Positions 35,569 through 44,760 are shown, counted from the stretch's first letter. The stretch: 64,000 bases of DNA from DATFMP01 sp035266845 (GCA_035266845.1 DATFMP010000045.1:1-64000); one strand, 5' to 3'. Program-made: numbers and translations. Notes: generated by a model not told the origin, from the sequence alone.

Positions 35569-36597
35569 ATGAAAGTCGGCCTGTTCATCACCAACCAGCA
35601 ATACCTGGACCGGGACATGGTCAGTGCCCTGGAGGAACAGTACGCCATGGTGCGCCACGCCCGCGATTCCGGCTGGGACTCCCTGTTCTCGGGCCAGCAC
35701 TACCTGAACGAGGGCAACAACCAGCAGCTGCAACTGGTGCCCCTGCTGGCACGGCTGATGGCCGAGGCGGGAGAGATGACCTGCGGCCTGGGCATCCTGC
35801 TCATCAACCTGCACAACCCGGTCTACGTGGCTGAGACCGTGGCCTCGCTGGACGTGATCGCCCGGGGCAACTTCGTTTTCGGCGTGGGCCTGGGCTATCG
35901 CGAGGTGGAGTTTGACGCCTTCGGCGTGCCCAAGGGCCAGCGCGTGCGCCGCTTCGAGGAATGCCTGGAGTTGGTGCAGCGGCTATGGACGGAAGAGTCG
36001 GTGAGCTTCGAGAGCGAGTATTGCACGCTGCGCGATGTGCACATGAATCTGCGCCCGGTGCAGAAGCCGCGACCGCCGATCTGGTTCGCGGCGAACAACG
36101 ACGCGGCGATCCGGCGGGCAGCGCGGCTGGGAGATAACTGGTTCATCAATCCGCACTCCACCGTGGCGACTATCCGCCGGCAGATGGCCATCTTCAGCGA
36201 GGAGCTGGGGCGCGTGGGCAAGGCCTTCCCCACCGAGCAACCGGCGGCCAAGGAAGTGTTCTGCGCCAAGGATCGGGCCACAGCCCTGGAACTGGCCGGG
36301 CCGTACCTGGCGGGCAAGTACCGCGACTACGCCAAGTGGGGCCAGGACAAGGTGATGCCGGCGGGCGAGACCTTCGACCAGGGCTTCGACGACCTGCTGC
36401 AGGATCGCTTTGTGTTGGGCTCGCCCGAGGAATGCTACGAGCAGCTCCGCCCGTACTGGGAGGAGTTCGGGGTGAACCACCTCATCATCCGCACCCACTG
36501 GGCCGGTATGCCGCTGGCGACAGCGCTCTCCAGCATGCGTCTCATCTCGGACGAGCTGATCCCCGCACTGCGCAAGGTGCAGCCCCGGCAGGCCTGA
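35569..36597 (+). CDS. LLM class flavin-dependent oxidoreductase
   Basis: A 342-residue bacterial luciferase-like TIM barrel. Motifs include SGQHYLNEG at the first strands, GLGILLINLHNPVYVAETVASLD, GRGNFVFGVGLGYREVEFDAFGVP and FAANNDAAIRRAARLGDNWF, all at positions typical for FMN/F420 binding in this superfamily. It is probably a flavin-dependent monooxygenase for a small organic substrate. GAGGAAT precedes the ATG. It follows the PLP lyase by 70 bases and may act on sulfur- or nitrogen-containing compounds, but this is inference. Confidence 0.85.
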   Translation: MKVGLFITNQQYLDRDMVSALEEQYAMVRHARDSGWDSLFSGQHYLNEGNNQQLQLVPLLARLMAEAGEMTCGLGILLINLHNPVYVAETVASLDVIARGNFVFGVGLGYREVEFDAFGVPKGQRVRRFEECLELVQRLWTEESVSFESEYCTLRDVHMNLRPVQKPRPPIWFAANNDAAIRRAARLGDNWFINPHSTVATIRRQMAIFSEELGRVGKAFPTEQPAAKEVFCAKDRATALELAGPYLAGKYRDYAKWGQDKVMPAGETFDQGFDDLLQDRFVLGSPEECYEQLRPYWEEFGVNHLIIRTHWAGMPLATALSSMRLISDELIPALRKVQPRQA

Positions 36598-36614
36598 GCG
36601 CTGGGGTCCGGCGC

Positions 36615-36917
36615 CTACGCATCCGCGCTTTCGCGCAGCTCGCACACGGTGACCTTGCGCTCGGACTGCAGCTCCTTGGTGGCTTCGCGGTAGGCCTGCA
36701 TGCGCGGCGTGTTGGCGTGCACCTCCAGCGCGGCCTGATCCTGCCAGATCTCGTAGATGAACAGCTTGTTCTCACCCTTCTTGGGTACGACCACATCGAA
36801 GCGCACGCAGCCGGGTTCGGCGCGCGATGCGCGGGCGTGCTCGGTCATCTTGGCCAGGTAGGTATCGAACTTGCCGGCATGCGCCGTCATTTCCCCGACG
36901 ATGGCGATCTTGCTCAT
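36615..36917 (-). CDS. Antibiotic biosynthesis monooxygenase (ABM) domain protein
   Basis: A 100-residue ferredoxin-like ABM protein of the putative quinol monooxygenase type: strand KIAIVGEMTAHAGKFDTY, RAEPGCVRFDVVV, FIYEIWQDQAALEVHANTP are the family blocks. These cofactor-free dimers oxidise or protect quinols. The start has an ideal GGAGG site (CGCGGAGGAAGCC). It is convergent with the luciferase-like gene. Substrate unknown. Confidence 0.85.
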   Translation of the reverse strand: MSKIAIVGEMTAHAGKFDTYLAKMTEHARASRAEPGCVRFDVVVPKKGENKLFIYEIWQDQAALEVHANTPRMQAYREATKELQSERKVTVCELRESADA

Positions 36918-37088
36918 GGCTTCCTCCGCGAAAGGTTGATCAGGCCCGCGCCACGCCGGCCTGCGATTGAACTGTAGGTCTGCGGCAATCCCGCCGCGAT
37001 GGCAAGTCCCCGGCTTGCCATTTGTCGGCGGGGTGGCTTGAATGGAGCCCGCTGGTCTCATCCGTTGCACCTGCCCATCGGGGGATTC

Positions 37089-37277
37089 ATGCCATCCAAG
37101 GATAGCGATGTTGACCGCATCGTGCGGGAGGTTGCCGCGCTTGTGGGCCTGACGCTGGGACCGCATCACCTGCCCGGCGTGGCGGAAAACTACGCGCGGC
37201 TCGCCGCGCAGGCCGAGTTGCTGATGGCATTCCCGCTCGAAGAGGGCGACGAGCCGGCGCCGGTCTACGTGCCATGA
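37089..37277 (+). CDS. atzG: AtzG-like (DUF4089) small subunit
   Basis: A 62-residue helical protein with the AtzG pattern: GLTLGPHHLPGVAENYARLAAQAELLMAFPL. AtzG forms a heterotetramer with the amidase AtzE and stabilises it, as GatC does for GatA. The gene ends in a 4-base ATGA overlap with the amidase gene, giving strict coupling. No ribosome-binding site is obvious beyond GGGG; position and family fit make the assignment good. Confidence 0.85.
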   Translation: MPSKDSDVDRIVREVAALVGLTLGPHHLPGVAENYARLAAQAELLMAFPLEEGDEPAPVYVP

Positions 37278-38710
37278 TCGAGGCGCTGACCCGGACTGCA
37301 GCCGCGCACGTTGTCGCGGCCGCGGTGCGCGCGGGCGACGTCTCCGCCGAGGCCTTGGTGCGCGCCGCGTTGCAGCACATCGCTGCGCGGGACCAGGCGC
37401 TGAACTGCTTCACGGCGCTGGTGGACGATCAGGCTCTGGCCGATGCGCGCCGGGTGGACCGCGAGGTGGCGGCGGGCCGCGATCCCGGACCGCTGGCGGG
37501 CGTGCCTTTTGCCGTGAAGAACCTGTTCGACGTGGCTGGACTGACCACGCTGGCCGGGTCGCGCATCAATGCGGCGCGGCCGCCGGCGCTGCACGATGCC
37601 GCCGCCGTGGCCGCGCTGCGCCGGGCGGGGGCGGTGCTGGTGGGCGCGTTGAATATGGACGAGTACGCCTTCGGCTTCACCACGGAGAACTCGCACTACG
37701 GCCCCACGCACAACCCGCACGATCTCACCCGTGTGGCGGGGGGCTCCTCGGGCGGGTCGGCGGCGGCCGTGGCCGCGGGCCTGGTGCCCTTGGCGCTGGG
37801 GTCGGATACCAACGGCTCGGTGCGCGTGCCCGCCGCCCTGTGCGGCGTGTTCGGGCTCAAGCCCACCTACGGGCGGATTTCCCGCGCGGGCGTGGCCCTG
37901 TTCTCCTACAGCCTGGATCACGTGGGGCCGCTGGCGCGCAGCGTAAGGGATCTTGCGCTGGCCTATGACCTGCTGGCCGGGCCCGACGCGGCCGATCCCG
38001 TGTGTACATCGCGCCCACCGGAACCCACGCTGCCGCACCTGGGGGCTTCCATCGCGGAGTTGCGGGTGGCCGTGGCCGGCGGTGGCTTTGCGGAGGACGC
38101 CGAGCCGGAGGTGCTGGAAGCGTTGGAGCAGGTGGCGCGCGGCCTGGGCGCCGATCGACGTGTGGCGCTGCCCGAGCTGCCACGCGCGGCGGCCGCCGCC
38201 TCGCTGATCACCCACGCGGAGGGCAGCGCGCTGCACCTGCCGGACCTGCGCAGCAGACCGGACGACCTCGATCCCATGACCCGTGACCGCTTCCTGGCCG
38301 GGGCGCTGCTGCCGGCGGCCTGGGTGGTGCAGGCGCAGCGCTTCCGACGCTGGTTCCGCGCGCGGGCACTGGAGGCGTTCACGGACGTGGACGTGCTGCT
38401 GACGGCCACGACGCCCTTCCCGGCCCCGCCCATTGGCGAGGCAAGCCGCACCATCGCCGGGCGCGAGGTGGCCACGCGGGCGCACGTGGGAGCGTTCACG
38501 CGGCCGTGGTCATTCATCGGGTTTCCGGCCCTGACGGCGCCCATTCAGCGACCGGGCGCCCTGCCGCTGGGGATTCAACTGGTAGCGGCACCCTACAACG
38601 AAGCGTTGCTGCTGCGGGTGGCGGCGGCCCTGGAGGCCGAAGGCGTGGTCTCCGCGCCGGCTGTGGGCGCAGCGGGAGCCACTGCGGAGACGCGACGAGG
38701 CGAGCGATGA
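37274..38710 (+). CDS. atzE: AtzE-family amidohydrolase
   Basis: A 478-residue amidase-signature enzyme. Catalytic Lys82 (VKNLFD), the cis-Ser in GGSSGGSAA (158-162) and the nucleophile Ser182 in GSDTNGSVR are present. AtzE of the cyanuric acid pathway hydrolyses 1-carboxybiuret to 1,3-dicarboxyurea; here it could act on that or on oxalurate or ureide-like amides. It is bound between an AtzG gene and an HpxZ/AtzH-like gene by ATGA overlaps, so the set makes one complex or pathway. A substrate claim stronger than 'ureide-type amide' is not warranted. Confidence 0.87.
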   Translation: MIEALTRTAAAHVVAAAVRAGDVSAEALVRAALQHIAARDQALNCFTALVDDQALADARRVDREVAAGRDPGPLAGVPFAVKNLFDVAGLTTLAGSRINAARPPALHDAAAVAALRRAGAVLVGALNMDEYAFGFTTENSHYGPTHNPHDLTRVAGGSSGGSAAAVAAGLVPLALGSDTNGSVRVPAALCGVFGLKPTYGRISRAGVALFSYSLDHVGPLARSVRDLALAYDLLAGPDAADPVCTSRPPEPTLPHLGASIAELRVAVAGGGFAEDAEPEVLEALEQVARGLGADRRVALPELPRAAAAASLITHAEGSALHLPDLRSRPDDLDPMTRDRFLAGALLPAAWVVQAQRFRRWFRARALEAFTDVDVLLTATTPFPAPPIGEASRTIAGREVATRAHVGAFTRPWSFIGFPALTAPIQRPGALPLGIQLVAAPYNEALLLRVAAALEAEGVVSAPAVGAAGATAETRRGER

Positions 38711-39096
38711 AGATCAACGACCCGGAGGTGGTGGCGGAAGTGACCGCCGCGTTCGAACGCTACGAAACGGCGCTGATGGCCAACGACGTGGCCACGCTGA
38801 ACGAGCTGTTTTGGGATTCGCCCCACACCCTGCGCTACGGCGTGTGGGAGAACCTCTATGGTCACGCCGCTATTGCGGCCTATCGTGGCAGTGTGCCGGG
38901 CGGGGCGCCCCAGCGCGTCAATGGCCGCACGGAGATCACCACCTTCGGGCACGACTTCGCCGTGGTCAACCGCGAGTTCGAGCGCATCGGCACGGGGCAG
39001 GCCGGCCGCCAAAGCCAGACCTGGGTGCACCTGCCGGAAGGCTGGCGCATCGTGGCCGCACACGTCTCCGTGAAGCCCCCGCCCGTCAGCGCCTGA
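38707..39096 (+). CDS. hpxZ: HpxZ/AtzH-like (DUF3225) protein
   Basis: A 129-residue NTF2-like fold protein: FERYETALMANDVATLNELFWDSPHTLRYGVWENLYGHAAIAAYR, EITTFGHDFAVVNREF and GRQSQTWVHLPEGWRIVAAHVS are hallmark DUF3225 blocks. Members occur with hpxW/AtzE amidohydrolases; AtzH was reported as an amidohydrolase acting after AtzE in the cyanuric acid pathway, while HpxZ is in oxalurate catabolism. It overlaps the amidase gene by 4 bases (ATGA). Confidence 0.85.
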   Translation: MKINDPEVVAEVTAAFERYETALMANDVATLNELFWDSPHTLRYGVWENLYGHAAIAAYRGSVPGGAPQRVNGRTEITTFGHDFAVVNREFERIGTGQAGRQSQTWVHLPEGWRIVAAHVSVKPPPVSA

Positions 39097-39224
39097 GTGC
39101 GTGCGCCGCGGTTCCAGGCGCACAGTTCGTGGTGTTGGCACCATAGCCAGCCCGGGAGCGGGGGCCCCTGGACCCTATTTGCGGAAGAAACTGCGCAGCC
39201 CTTGGTCAGGAATTGTATTGGGGG

Positions 39225-39247
39225 TGCGGGGGCCTTCGGCCCCCGCA
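39225..39247. terminator. Bidirectional hairpin between hpxZ and dctM
   Basis: TGCGGGGGCC, TTC, GGCCCCCGCA: a perfect 10-base stem lying about 130 bases after the hpxZ stop and 60 bases after the end of the convergent TRAP gene. A moderately T-rich run follows on the plus strand (ending CTTTTTC), so it best fits termination of the amidohydrolase operon. Confidence 0.6.
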
Positions 39248-39308
39248 TTGGCTTGCTTGTGCTTTTTCAAGCGGCCCAGTCGCTTGAAGGGCCATTGCCA
39301 GACAGAGC

Positions 39309-40676
39309 CTAGTGCCCGTAGAGCAGACTGGGCAGCCAGGTCACGATCGGCGGAAAGATGATGCAGATGGAGAGGCCGATGATCTGCAGGGCGATGAACG
39401 GCAGCGCCCCGCGGAAGATCGTGGCCATGGTTACCTCCGGCGGCGCCACGCTCTTCAGGTAGAACAGCGAGTAGCCGAAGGGCGGGGACAGGAAGGCGAT
39501 CTGCATGTTGACGATGTACACCACCCCGAACCACAGCGGGATGTCCGAGACCGACACGCCGGGCAGCCCCAGCACGCCGGTGAAGGCCAGCGTCTTGAGC
39601 AGCGGCACGAAGATGGGCACCGTCAGCAGCAGGATGCCCACCCAGTCCAGGAACATTCCCAGCACCACGAGCATCACGTTCATCAACAACAGGATGCCGT
39701 AGGGGCCCAGGCCGGTGCCGATCAAGGAGTCGGTCACAAACTGCTGGCCGCCGTTGACGATGTAGAAGCCCACGAACACGCTGGCCCCGAACACGATCCA
39801 CAGCACCATCGCCGAGGCCTTCAGCGTCGTGATCGCCGCGTCGCGGGCTGCGGCCCAGTTCAGGCGCCGCGCGAAGGCAGCCACCACCAGAGCCCCGAAG
39901 GTGCCGATGCCGGCGGCCTCCACGGGCGTGGCGATGCCGATGAAGATGACACCCAGCACCAACACGACCAGGAACAGCGCCGGGAAGATGCTGCGCCCCA
40001 GACGCAGCTTCTCGCGGAATCCCACCCGCTCGTCCACCGGCAGCGGCGGCCCGTAGGCCGGATTGACGTAGCTGCGGATCGTCACGTACGCGATGTACAA
40101 GCTGGAGAGCAGCAGGCCGGGGAACACCGCGCCGATGAACAACTCGCCCACGGACTGCGCGGCGACGACGGCATACAGGATGGCCATGATGGACGGCGGG
40201 ATCAGAATGCCCAGCGTCCCGCCGGAAAGGATCGCTCCGCAGGCCATCTCGGGGTTGTACTTGCGCTTGATCATGGCCGGCAGAGCGATCATGCCCATCG
40301 TCACTTCGGTGGCGCCCACCACGCCCACCGTGGCCGCCAGGATCGTCGAGGCCACGATGGAGGCGGTAGCCAAGCCACCACGCAGGCCGCCCAGGATCTT
40401 GTAGATGACGTCGAACAGTTCCTCGATCAGCCCACCCCGCTCCAGCATGGCCGCCATGAAGATGAACAGCGGCACGGCCGACAGCTGGTAGTCCGTCATG
40501 AACGGAAAGATGCGCGTGGGCAGGATGTTCAGCATCTGCAGATCGTTGAACAGATACAGGAACAGCACCCCCAATCCGCCCGTCACGAAGGCCAGGGGCA
40601 GGCCCATCAACAGCAGCACGGCCAGGGATCCGCTCATCAGGAGCGTCAGCCAGCCGATTCCGATATCCAGCCCCAT
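39309..40676 (-). CDS. dctM: TRAP transporter large permease DctM
   Basis: A 455-residue inner-membrane protein with about 12-13 membrane spans. It has the DctM signatures: LPLAFVTGGLGVLFLY, FPFMTDYQLSAVPLFIFMAAMLERGGLIEE, the GGTLGILIPPSIMAILYAVV loop and GWVGILLLTVPIFVPLL near the C-terminus. It uses a sodium or proton gradient to import the solute delivered by DctP. It starts 2 bases after the DctQ gene. The ligand (organic acid, sulfonate, other) cannot be read out. Confidence 0.93.
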   Translation of the reverse strand: MGLDIGIGWLTLLMSGSLAVLLLMGLPLAFVTGGLGVLFLYLFNDLQMLNILPTRIFPFMTDYQLSAVPLFIFMAAMLERGGLIEELFDVIYKILGGLRGGLATASIVASTILAATVGVVGATEVTMGMIALPAMIKRKYNPEMACGAILSGGTLGILIPPSIMAILYAVVAAQSVGELFIGAVFPGLLLSSLYIAYVTIRSYVNPAYGPPLPVDERVGFREKLRLGRSIFPALFLVVLVLGVIFIGIATPVEAAGIGTFGALVVAAFARRLNWAAARDAAITTLKASAMVLWIVFGASVFVGFYIVNGGQQFVTDSLIGTGLGPYGILLLMNVMLVVLGMFLDWVGILLLTVPIFVPLLKTLAFTGVLGLPGVSVSDIPLWFGVVYIVNMQIAFLSPPFGYSLFYLKSVAPPEVTMATIFRGALPFIALQIIGLSICIIFPPIVTWLPSLLYGH

Positions 40677-40678
40677 GG

Positions 40679-41803
40679 TTACGCCTCCTTCCGGGTGAGA
40701 ATGATCAGGTCCTTGTAGAGCTTAACGGTGCCCTGGATGAGGATCAGCGCGGCCCCGAGGGGCATCGTGATCTTCACTGGCCAATACTGGATGGCCCACT
40801 CGGTAAAGGAGCGCTCCCACAGTTGGACAGCGTTCATGGCAAAGACGGTGCCCGTGATCAGCAGCGCCGCACTGAACAGGTAGAAGAAGACCGCGGTAAT
40901 AACATCCAGCAGGGCCCGGACGCGCACCGGCAGCATCACGTAGATGACGTCCACCCGCACGTGCGAATCCTCCCGCAAGGCAAAAGCCCCGCAGAGCAGG
41001 TACTGCATGCCGAACATGAGGAACATGCTTTCATGCGCCCAGTTGGTGGGGGAGTTGAACACGTACCGCGCCAGCACCTCGTAGTAGTAGACGAACACGG
41101 CGATGAGGGACCAGTAGCCCACGAATTCGCCGATGTATCCGTCGATCGTGTCGATCCAGTTGGTGAAGGGGGTATGCACCAACAGATCGGGCGATTCGCC
41201 GATGCCGCCATCCTGCACCACGGGCATGGGCATGACCGGCTCGGTCGGCGGCGGCCCCTGCGCCTCTGCCTCGGCGCAGCGCCGCACCAAGCGCGGCAGC
41301 AGGAACAGGTCGATCAGCAGCAGCACAGCCGTGATGGCCGCCATCACGCCCACCAGACGGAACCAGAAGTTGTAGTCGGCAGTATCGGCGGCCAGGTCGG
41401 CCTGGGCGGTTTCCATCCGCTGTTGGGCGGCCTCCAGCTTGGCCTGAGCACCCTCGTCGCCCTTCTGGATAGCTTCCTTGGCGAGTTGCATATCGAACTG
41501 CGCGGACTGCACTTCGCCGCCGCCATTGGAGACCAGGCCGCGTGCGTTGCGCACCTGCACGTTGCCCAGCAGGATGGCGAGGAACAGCGGAATATAGACG
41601 AGCCCCCACCAGCTGCGCAGGTAGAAGCGATGGACGCCTGCGAAGCCAGACGCAAGCCAGAACATGAACGCGATGGGCAGGGAGATTCCGCTGCCCGGTC
41701 CGCGCTTTTCCTCGCGCCGCACCAGGAACATGGCGACCAGCGGGAACACCGCCAGCCCGCCCCAGTACATCCAGTGCGGCAGCACAAACGTTAGACTCGG
41801 CAT
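40679..41803 (-). CDS. dctQ: TRAP small permease DctQ fused to an N-terminal TM2 domain
   Basis: A 374-residue membrane protein, twice the size of ordinary DctQ (about 170). The C-terminal part (about 210-370) is DctQ-like, with four spans and WAHESMFLMFGMQYLL, HVRVDVIYVML motifs. The N-terminal half holds a TM2 domain: IAFMFWLASGFAGVHRFYLRSWWGL (44-68), with the GxHRFYL signature, then one hydrophobic span, a coiled coil (about 97-140) and another span before a Pro-rich linker. I take the ATG at 41803; a GTG at 41836 is possible. It lies between DctP and DctM. Confidence 0.87.
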   Translation of the reverse strand: MPSLTFVLPHWMYWGGLAVFPLVAMFLVRREEKRGPGSGISLPIAFMFWLASGFAGVHRFYLRSWWGLVYIPLFLAILLGNVQVRNARGLVSNGGGEVQSAQFDMQLAKEAIQKGDEGAQAKLEAAQQRMETAQADLAADTADYNFWFRLVGVMAAITAVLLLIDLFLLPRLVRRCAEAEAQGPPPTEPVMPMPVVQDGGIGESPDLLVHTPFTNWIDTIDGYIGEFVGYWSLIAVFVYYYEVLARYVFNSPTNWAHESMFLMFGMQYLLCGAFALREDSHVRVDVIYVMLPVRVRALLDVITAVFFYLFSAALLITGTVFAMNAVQLWERSFTEWAIQYWPVKITMPLGAALILIQGTVKLYKDLIILTRKEA

Positions 41804-41932
41804 GAAAGACGATCGGCTTGGGCTAAGGGTAAGCACCAGAAACGATGCTCAGGGGCCGCCCCAGCGGGCGGCCCCGGCATCGATTCTCGTGCGGTACGGG
41901 AGTGCGGCAGGAGGGCTCCCGCCGCGCCGCGG

Positions 41933-43081
41933 TCAGATCTTGAGCGACTGGCCCTTGATCATCTGCGGTGTCACGTAGCCCAGGCTCGGTGACATCATGT
42001 AGTCGAGCTGGATCTTGAACACCCGCGCCGCCACCGGGTCCTTGTTGGCCCACTTGTACCAGAGGGGCACAGCGAGCTTCGTAAACTTCTCCACGTCCTC
42101 CTCGGAGAGCCGGGTGACGGTGACGCCTTTCTCCTTGAATTTTGGCCAAGCCTCCTGGTCGGCCTTCTGGATCTCGGCGTGGTGAATGTCCGAGTAGCGG
42201 TGCACCTCTTCCTCCACGAACTGCCGCATCTTCGGCGAGATGGCGTTCCAGCGCTTCATGTTGATCGTCAGCTCCATCAGGTCGACAGGCTGATAGATCG
42301 ACATGAAGCCCGGGGGGCCCATGGAGATGTACTTGGCCACTTGGTACAGCCCGAACTCGTAGTTGATGGCCGGCCCCACGTAGTCGGCCACGTCGATGGT
42401 GCCCTTCTCCATCGCAGGGAAGATCTCGCTGCCGGGCAGCAACGTCGTCTTGGCTCCGGCGGCCGTATAGAGTTCGGCCACCATCCCGCCAGGCACGCGC
42501 ATCTTGCGGCCACGGAAGTCATCGATGGAGCGAATCGGCACCTTGGAGTGGATGATGTTGGGCCCGTGCTGGATCGGCCCCACGTAGTACAGGCCGCTCT
42601 TGGCGTACAGGTCGCGCGCGATCTCCAGGCCGCCCAGGCCATAGTAGAACGTGTCCCACTCACCCTCGGTGCGCGGCCCCAGCGGATACGAACTGAGGAA
42701 CACCGTGGCGGGCAGCTTGCCCGCGCCGTACAGCGTGAACCAGTTGAAGCCGTCCAGCACACCCGTGCGGGCGGCGTCGAAGGACTGGAAGGTGCCCACG
42801 ACCGCCTGGTCCGGGAACGGCTTGATGGTCAGCTCGCCCCCGCTGCGTTCGGCAATGCTGTTGGCCCACTTCTCGAAGATCTTGTAGCCGATCAGGCCGG
42901 CGGCCCACGCGCACTGGACGCGCCATGTGGTGCCGGCTGCCTTGGCCGTGCGGATGTTGAAGCCGAGGCCGTTGGAAGCCGTCAGGGCGGCCACACCCCC
43001 GGCTGCAACGGCGCCTTTGATGAGATTACGGCGCGATACGGCGCTCGTGCCGGGCTTGGCCGGCGTTCCGTCTGCTTTCAT
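41933..43081 (-). CDS. dctP: TRAP solute-binding protein DctP
   Basis: A 382-residue periplasmic binding protein with a Tat signal (SRRNLIKG, residues 16-23, then a hydrophobic stretch and AKA-AG cleavage). The mature domain has the DctP pattern: YKIFEKWANSIAERSGGELTIKPFPDQAVVGT and the ligand loop RSIDDFRGRKMRVPGGMVAE, with the Arg of the RVPGG element probably binding a carboxylate. Homologues bind C4-dicarboxylates, keto acids or ectoine. Good ribosome-binding site GGGGAG. It heads the three-gene operon. Confidence 0.93.
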   Translation of the reverse strand: MKADGTPAKPGTSAVSRRNLIKGAVAAGGVAALTASNGLGFNIRTAKAAGTTWRVQCAWAAGLIGYKIFEKWANSIAERSGGELTIKPFPDQAVVGTFQSFDAARTGVLDGFNWFTLYGAGKLPATVFLSSYPLGPRTEGEWDTFYYGLGGLEIARDLYAKSGLYYVGPIQHGPNIIHSKVPIRSIDDFRGRKMRVPGGMVAELYTAAGAKTTLLPGSEIFPAMEKGTIDVADYVGPAINYEFGLYQVAKYISMGPPGFMSIYQPVDLMELTINMKRWNAISPKMRQFVEEEVHRYSDIHHAEIQKADQEAWPKFKEKGVTVTRLSEEDVEKFTKLAVPLWYKWANKDPVAARVFKIQLDYMMSPSLGYVTPQMIKGQSLKI

Positions 43082-43402
43082 CGTTGCAGCTCCCCTTGTT
43101 TTTATTGAAGGGCATGTTCCCAGACCCCACGGGCCTGCTTTGCTCCCTCGCCGCCTCTCGCAACGGCGCCCATACCCACGGGACTAGCCACAGCTTGCCG
43201 CTTTGGCAGGTCTCCGCACCTTGACTTAGATCAACTGGGCACAGAAATAAAGCAAAACCGGGCCAGGGCAGTGGACAGAACAGGAGCCGAAAGGCTAGGG
43301 GTGGGGGACCCGGCCGCGGAGCCGAGAGAAGTCCCCGCGGTGCCGCCTGGCTGCGTCTCTTGCAGTGCCGGGGTTGCGTCATTCCAAGCCAGAGGAGACC
43401 GT

Positions 43403-43861
43403 ATGGCCATCAGTGATCGCCTCACTGAATTGGGTATCACCCTGCCCAAACTCTCCAAGCCGGTTGGCAACTACGTCCAGGCCGTCCAGACAGGGAACCT
43501 GCTGTACCTGTCCGGCAAGGGCCCATGGTCCGCGGACGGCACGGTGCCCAAGGGCAAGGTGGGCCGGGAGTTCACGGTGGAGCAGGGCTACGAGCATGCG
43601 CGCTCTGTGGGTCTGATGCTGCTCGCAGTGATGCAGGATCAGTTGGGCAGCCTGGATCGCGTCCAGCAGATCGTGAAGGTGTTGGGCATGGTCAACGCGG
43701 ACCCGGAGTTCGGCGATCAGCCCAAGGTGATCAACGGGTGCTCGGACCTGTTCGTGGAGGTCTTCGGCGAGCGGGGCCGCCACGCGCGCTCCGCTGTGGG
43801 CATGGGTTCGCTGCCTGCCGGCATCCCGGTGGAGATCGAGGTCATCGTGGAGGTGGCATGA
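43403..43861 (+). CDS. ridA: RidA/YjgF-family protein
   Basis: A 152-residue RidA-like protein with the typical trimer fold: GNYVQAVQTGNLLYLSGKGPWSADGTVPKGKVGREFTVEQGYEHAR, QIVKVLGMVNADPEFGDQPKVINGCSDLF and a terminal PVEIEVIVEVA. Classical RidA hydrolyses reactive enamine/imine intermediates from PLP enzymes; the key Arg of that reaction lies in the C-terminal HARSAVGMGSLPAG segment. AGAGGAG precedes the ATG. It overlaps the aldo/keto reductase start by 4 bases (ATGA). Confidence 0.88.
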   Translation: MAISDRLTELGITLPKLSKPVGNYVQAVQTGNLLYLSGKGPWSADGTVPKGKVGREFTVEQGYEHARSVGLMLLAVMQDQLGSLDRVQQIVKVLGMVNADPEFGDQPKVINGCSDLFVEVFGERGRHARSAVGMGSLPAGIPVEIEVIVEVA

Positions 43862-44760
43862 GCGGCCGCCCATCCACCGAGGGGGCTGCGGCGACCCCGC
43901 GCCGCGAGATCGGCCGCACAGGCGTCAAAGTGCACCCCGTCGGCTGGGGCGTGATGCCCCTTTCCACGCGCAGCCGGCGGCCCGACCGGCCCGCGGCGCT
44001 GGCCGTGTTCAAGGCGGCGCTGGATGCCGGCGTGGACTTCTGGGACACCGCGGATTCGTACTGCCTGGACGACACGGAGCCCGGGCACAACGAGCGCCTG
44101 ATCGCCTGGGCCACCCGCGAGCTGGGCGTGGCGGAGCGCGTGCACGTGGCCACCAAGGGCGGCATGACGCGGCCAGGCGGCGCCTGGGTGCGCGACGGTC
44201 GTCCGGCGCATCTGAAGCGCGTATGCGAGGAGAGTCTGCGCAATCTGGGCGTGGAGCAGATCTTCCTGTACCAGTTCCACTGGCCCGACCCCAACGTGCC
44301 CTACGCGGAATCGCTGCAAGCCATGGCCGAGCTGCAGCGCGAGGGCAAAGTGCGTCACGTGGGCATCTCCAACGTCACGCCCGCGCTGTTGCGGCAAGCG
44401 CTGGGCCTGCTGCGCGTGGAGACCGTTCAAAACCGGTGCAGTCCCGGCGAGCAGACGGACCTCCACAGCGGTTTGGCAGACTTGTGCGCCGAGCAGGGCG
44501 TGACCTACATCGCGTACAGTCCGCTGGGCGGGGAGAGCGGCTACAAGCAACTCGCCCGCCAGCGCCTGCTGGCCGAGCTTGGCCGTGACTACGGCTGCAG
44601 CGCGTATCGCATTGCGCTGGCGTGGCTGCTTGGCAAGGGGCCGCACATCCTGCCCATCCCCGGCGCCAGCCAGCCCGGCAGCATCGCCGACAGCGCCGCG
44701 GCCGCCGGGCTGGTGCTGCGGGCGGAGGACGCCCGGCGGTTGGATGCGCTGGGGCACTAG
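43858..44760 (+). CDS. Aldo/keto reductase
   Basis: A 300-residue NADPH-dependent (beta/alpha)8 barrel. The catalytic tetrad is readable: Asp and Tyr in FWDTADSY (about residues 61-68), Lys in ATKGG and His in YQFHWPDPN. C-terminal NADPH-binding residues are in PIPGASQPGSI. Substrate unknown; coupling by ATGA with RidA and the neighbouring flavin monooxygenases suggest an amine- or aldehyde-handling pathway. Usual length for the family is 300-330. Confidence 0.87.
   Translation: MSGRPSTEGAAATPRREIGRTGVKVHPVGWGVMPLSTRSRRPDRPAALAVFKAALDAGVDFWDTADSYCLDDTEPGHNERLIAWATRELGVAERVHVATKGGMTRPGGAWVRDGRPAHLKRVCEESLRNLGVEQIFLYQFHWPDPNVPYAESLQAMAELQREGKVRHVGISNVTPALLRQALGLLRVETVQNRCSPGEQTDLHSGLADLCAEQGVTYIAYSPLGGESGYKQLARQRLLAELGRDYGCSAYRIALAWLLGKGPHILPIPGASQPGSIADSAAAAGLVLRAEDARRLDALGH

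Noticed and set aside
36615..37169. Longer N-terminus for the ABM monooxygenase
   Set aside because: The 84 extra residues have no domain and would ignore an ideal GGAGG site 6-7 bases before the ATG at 36917.
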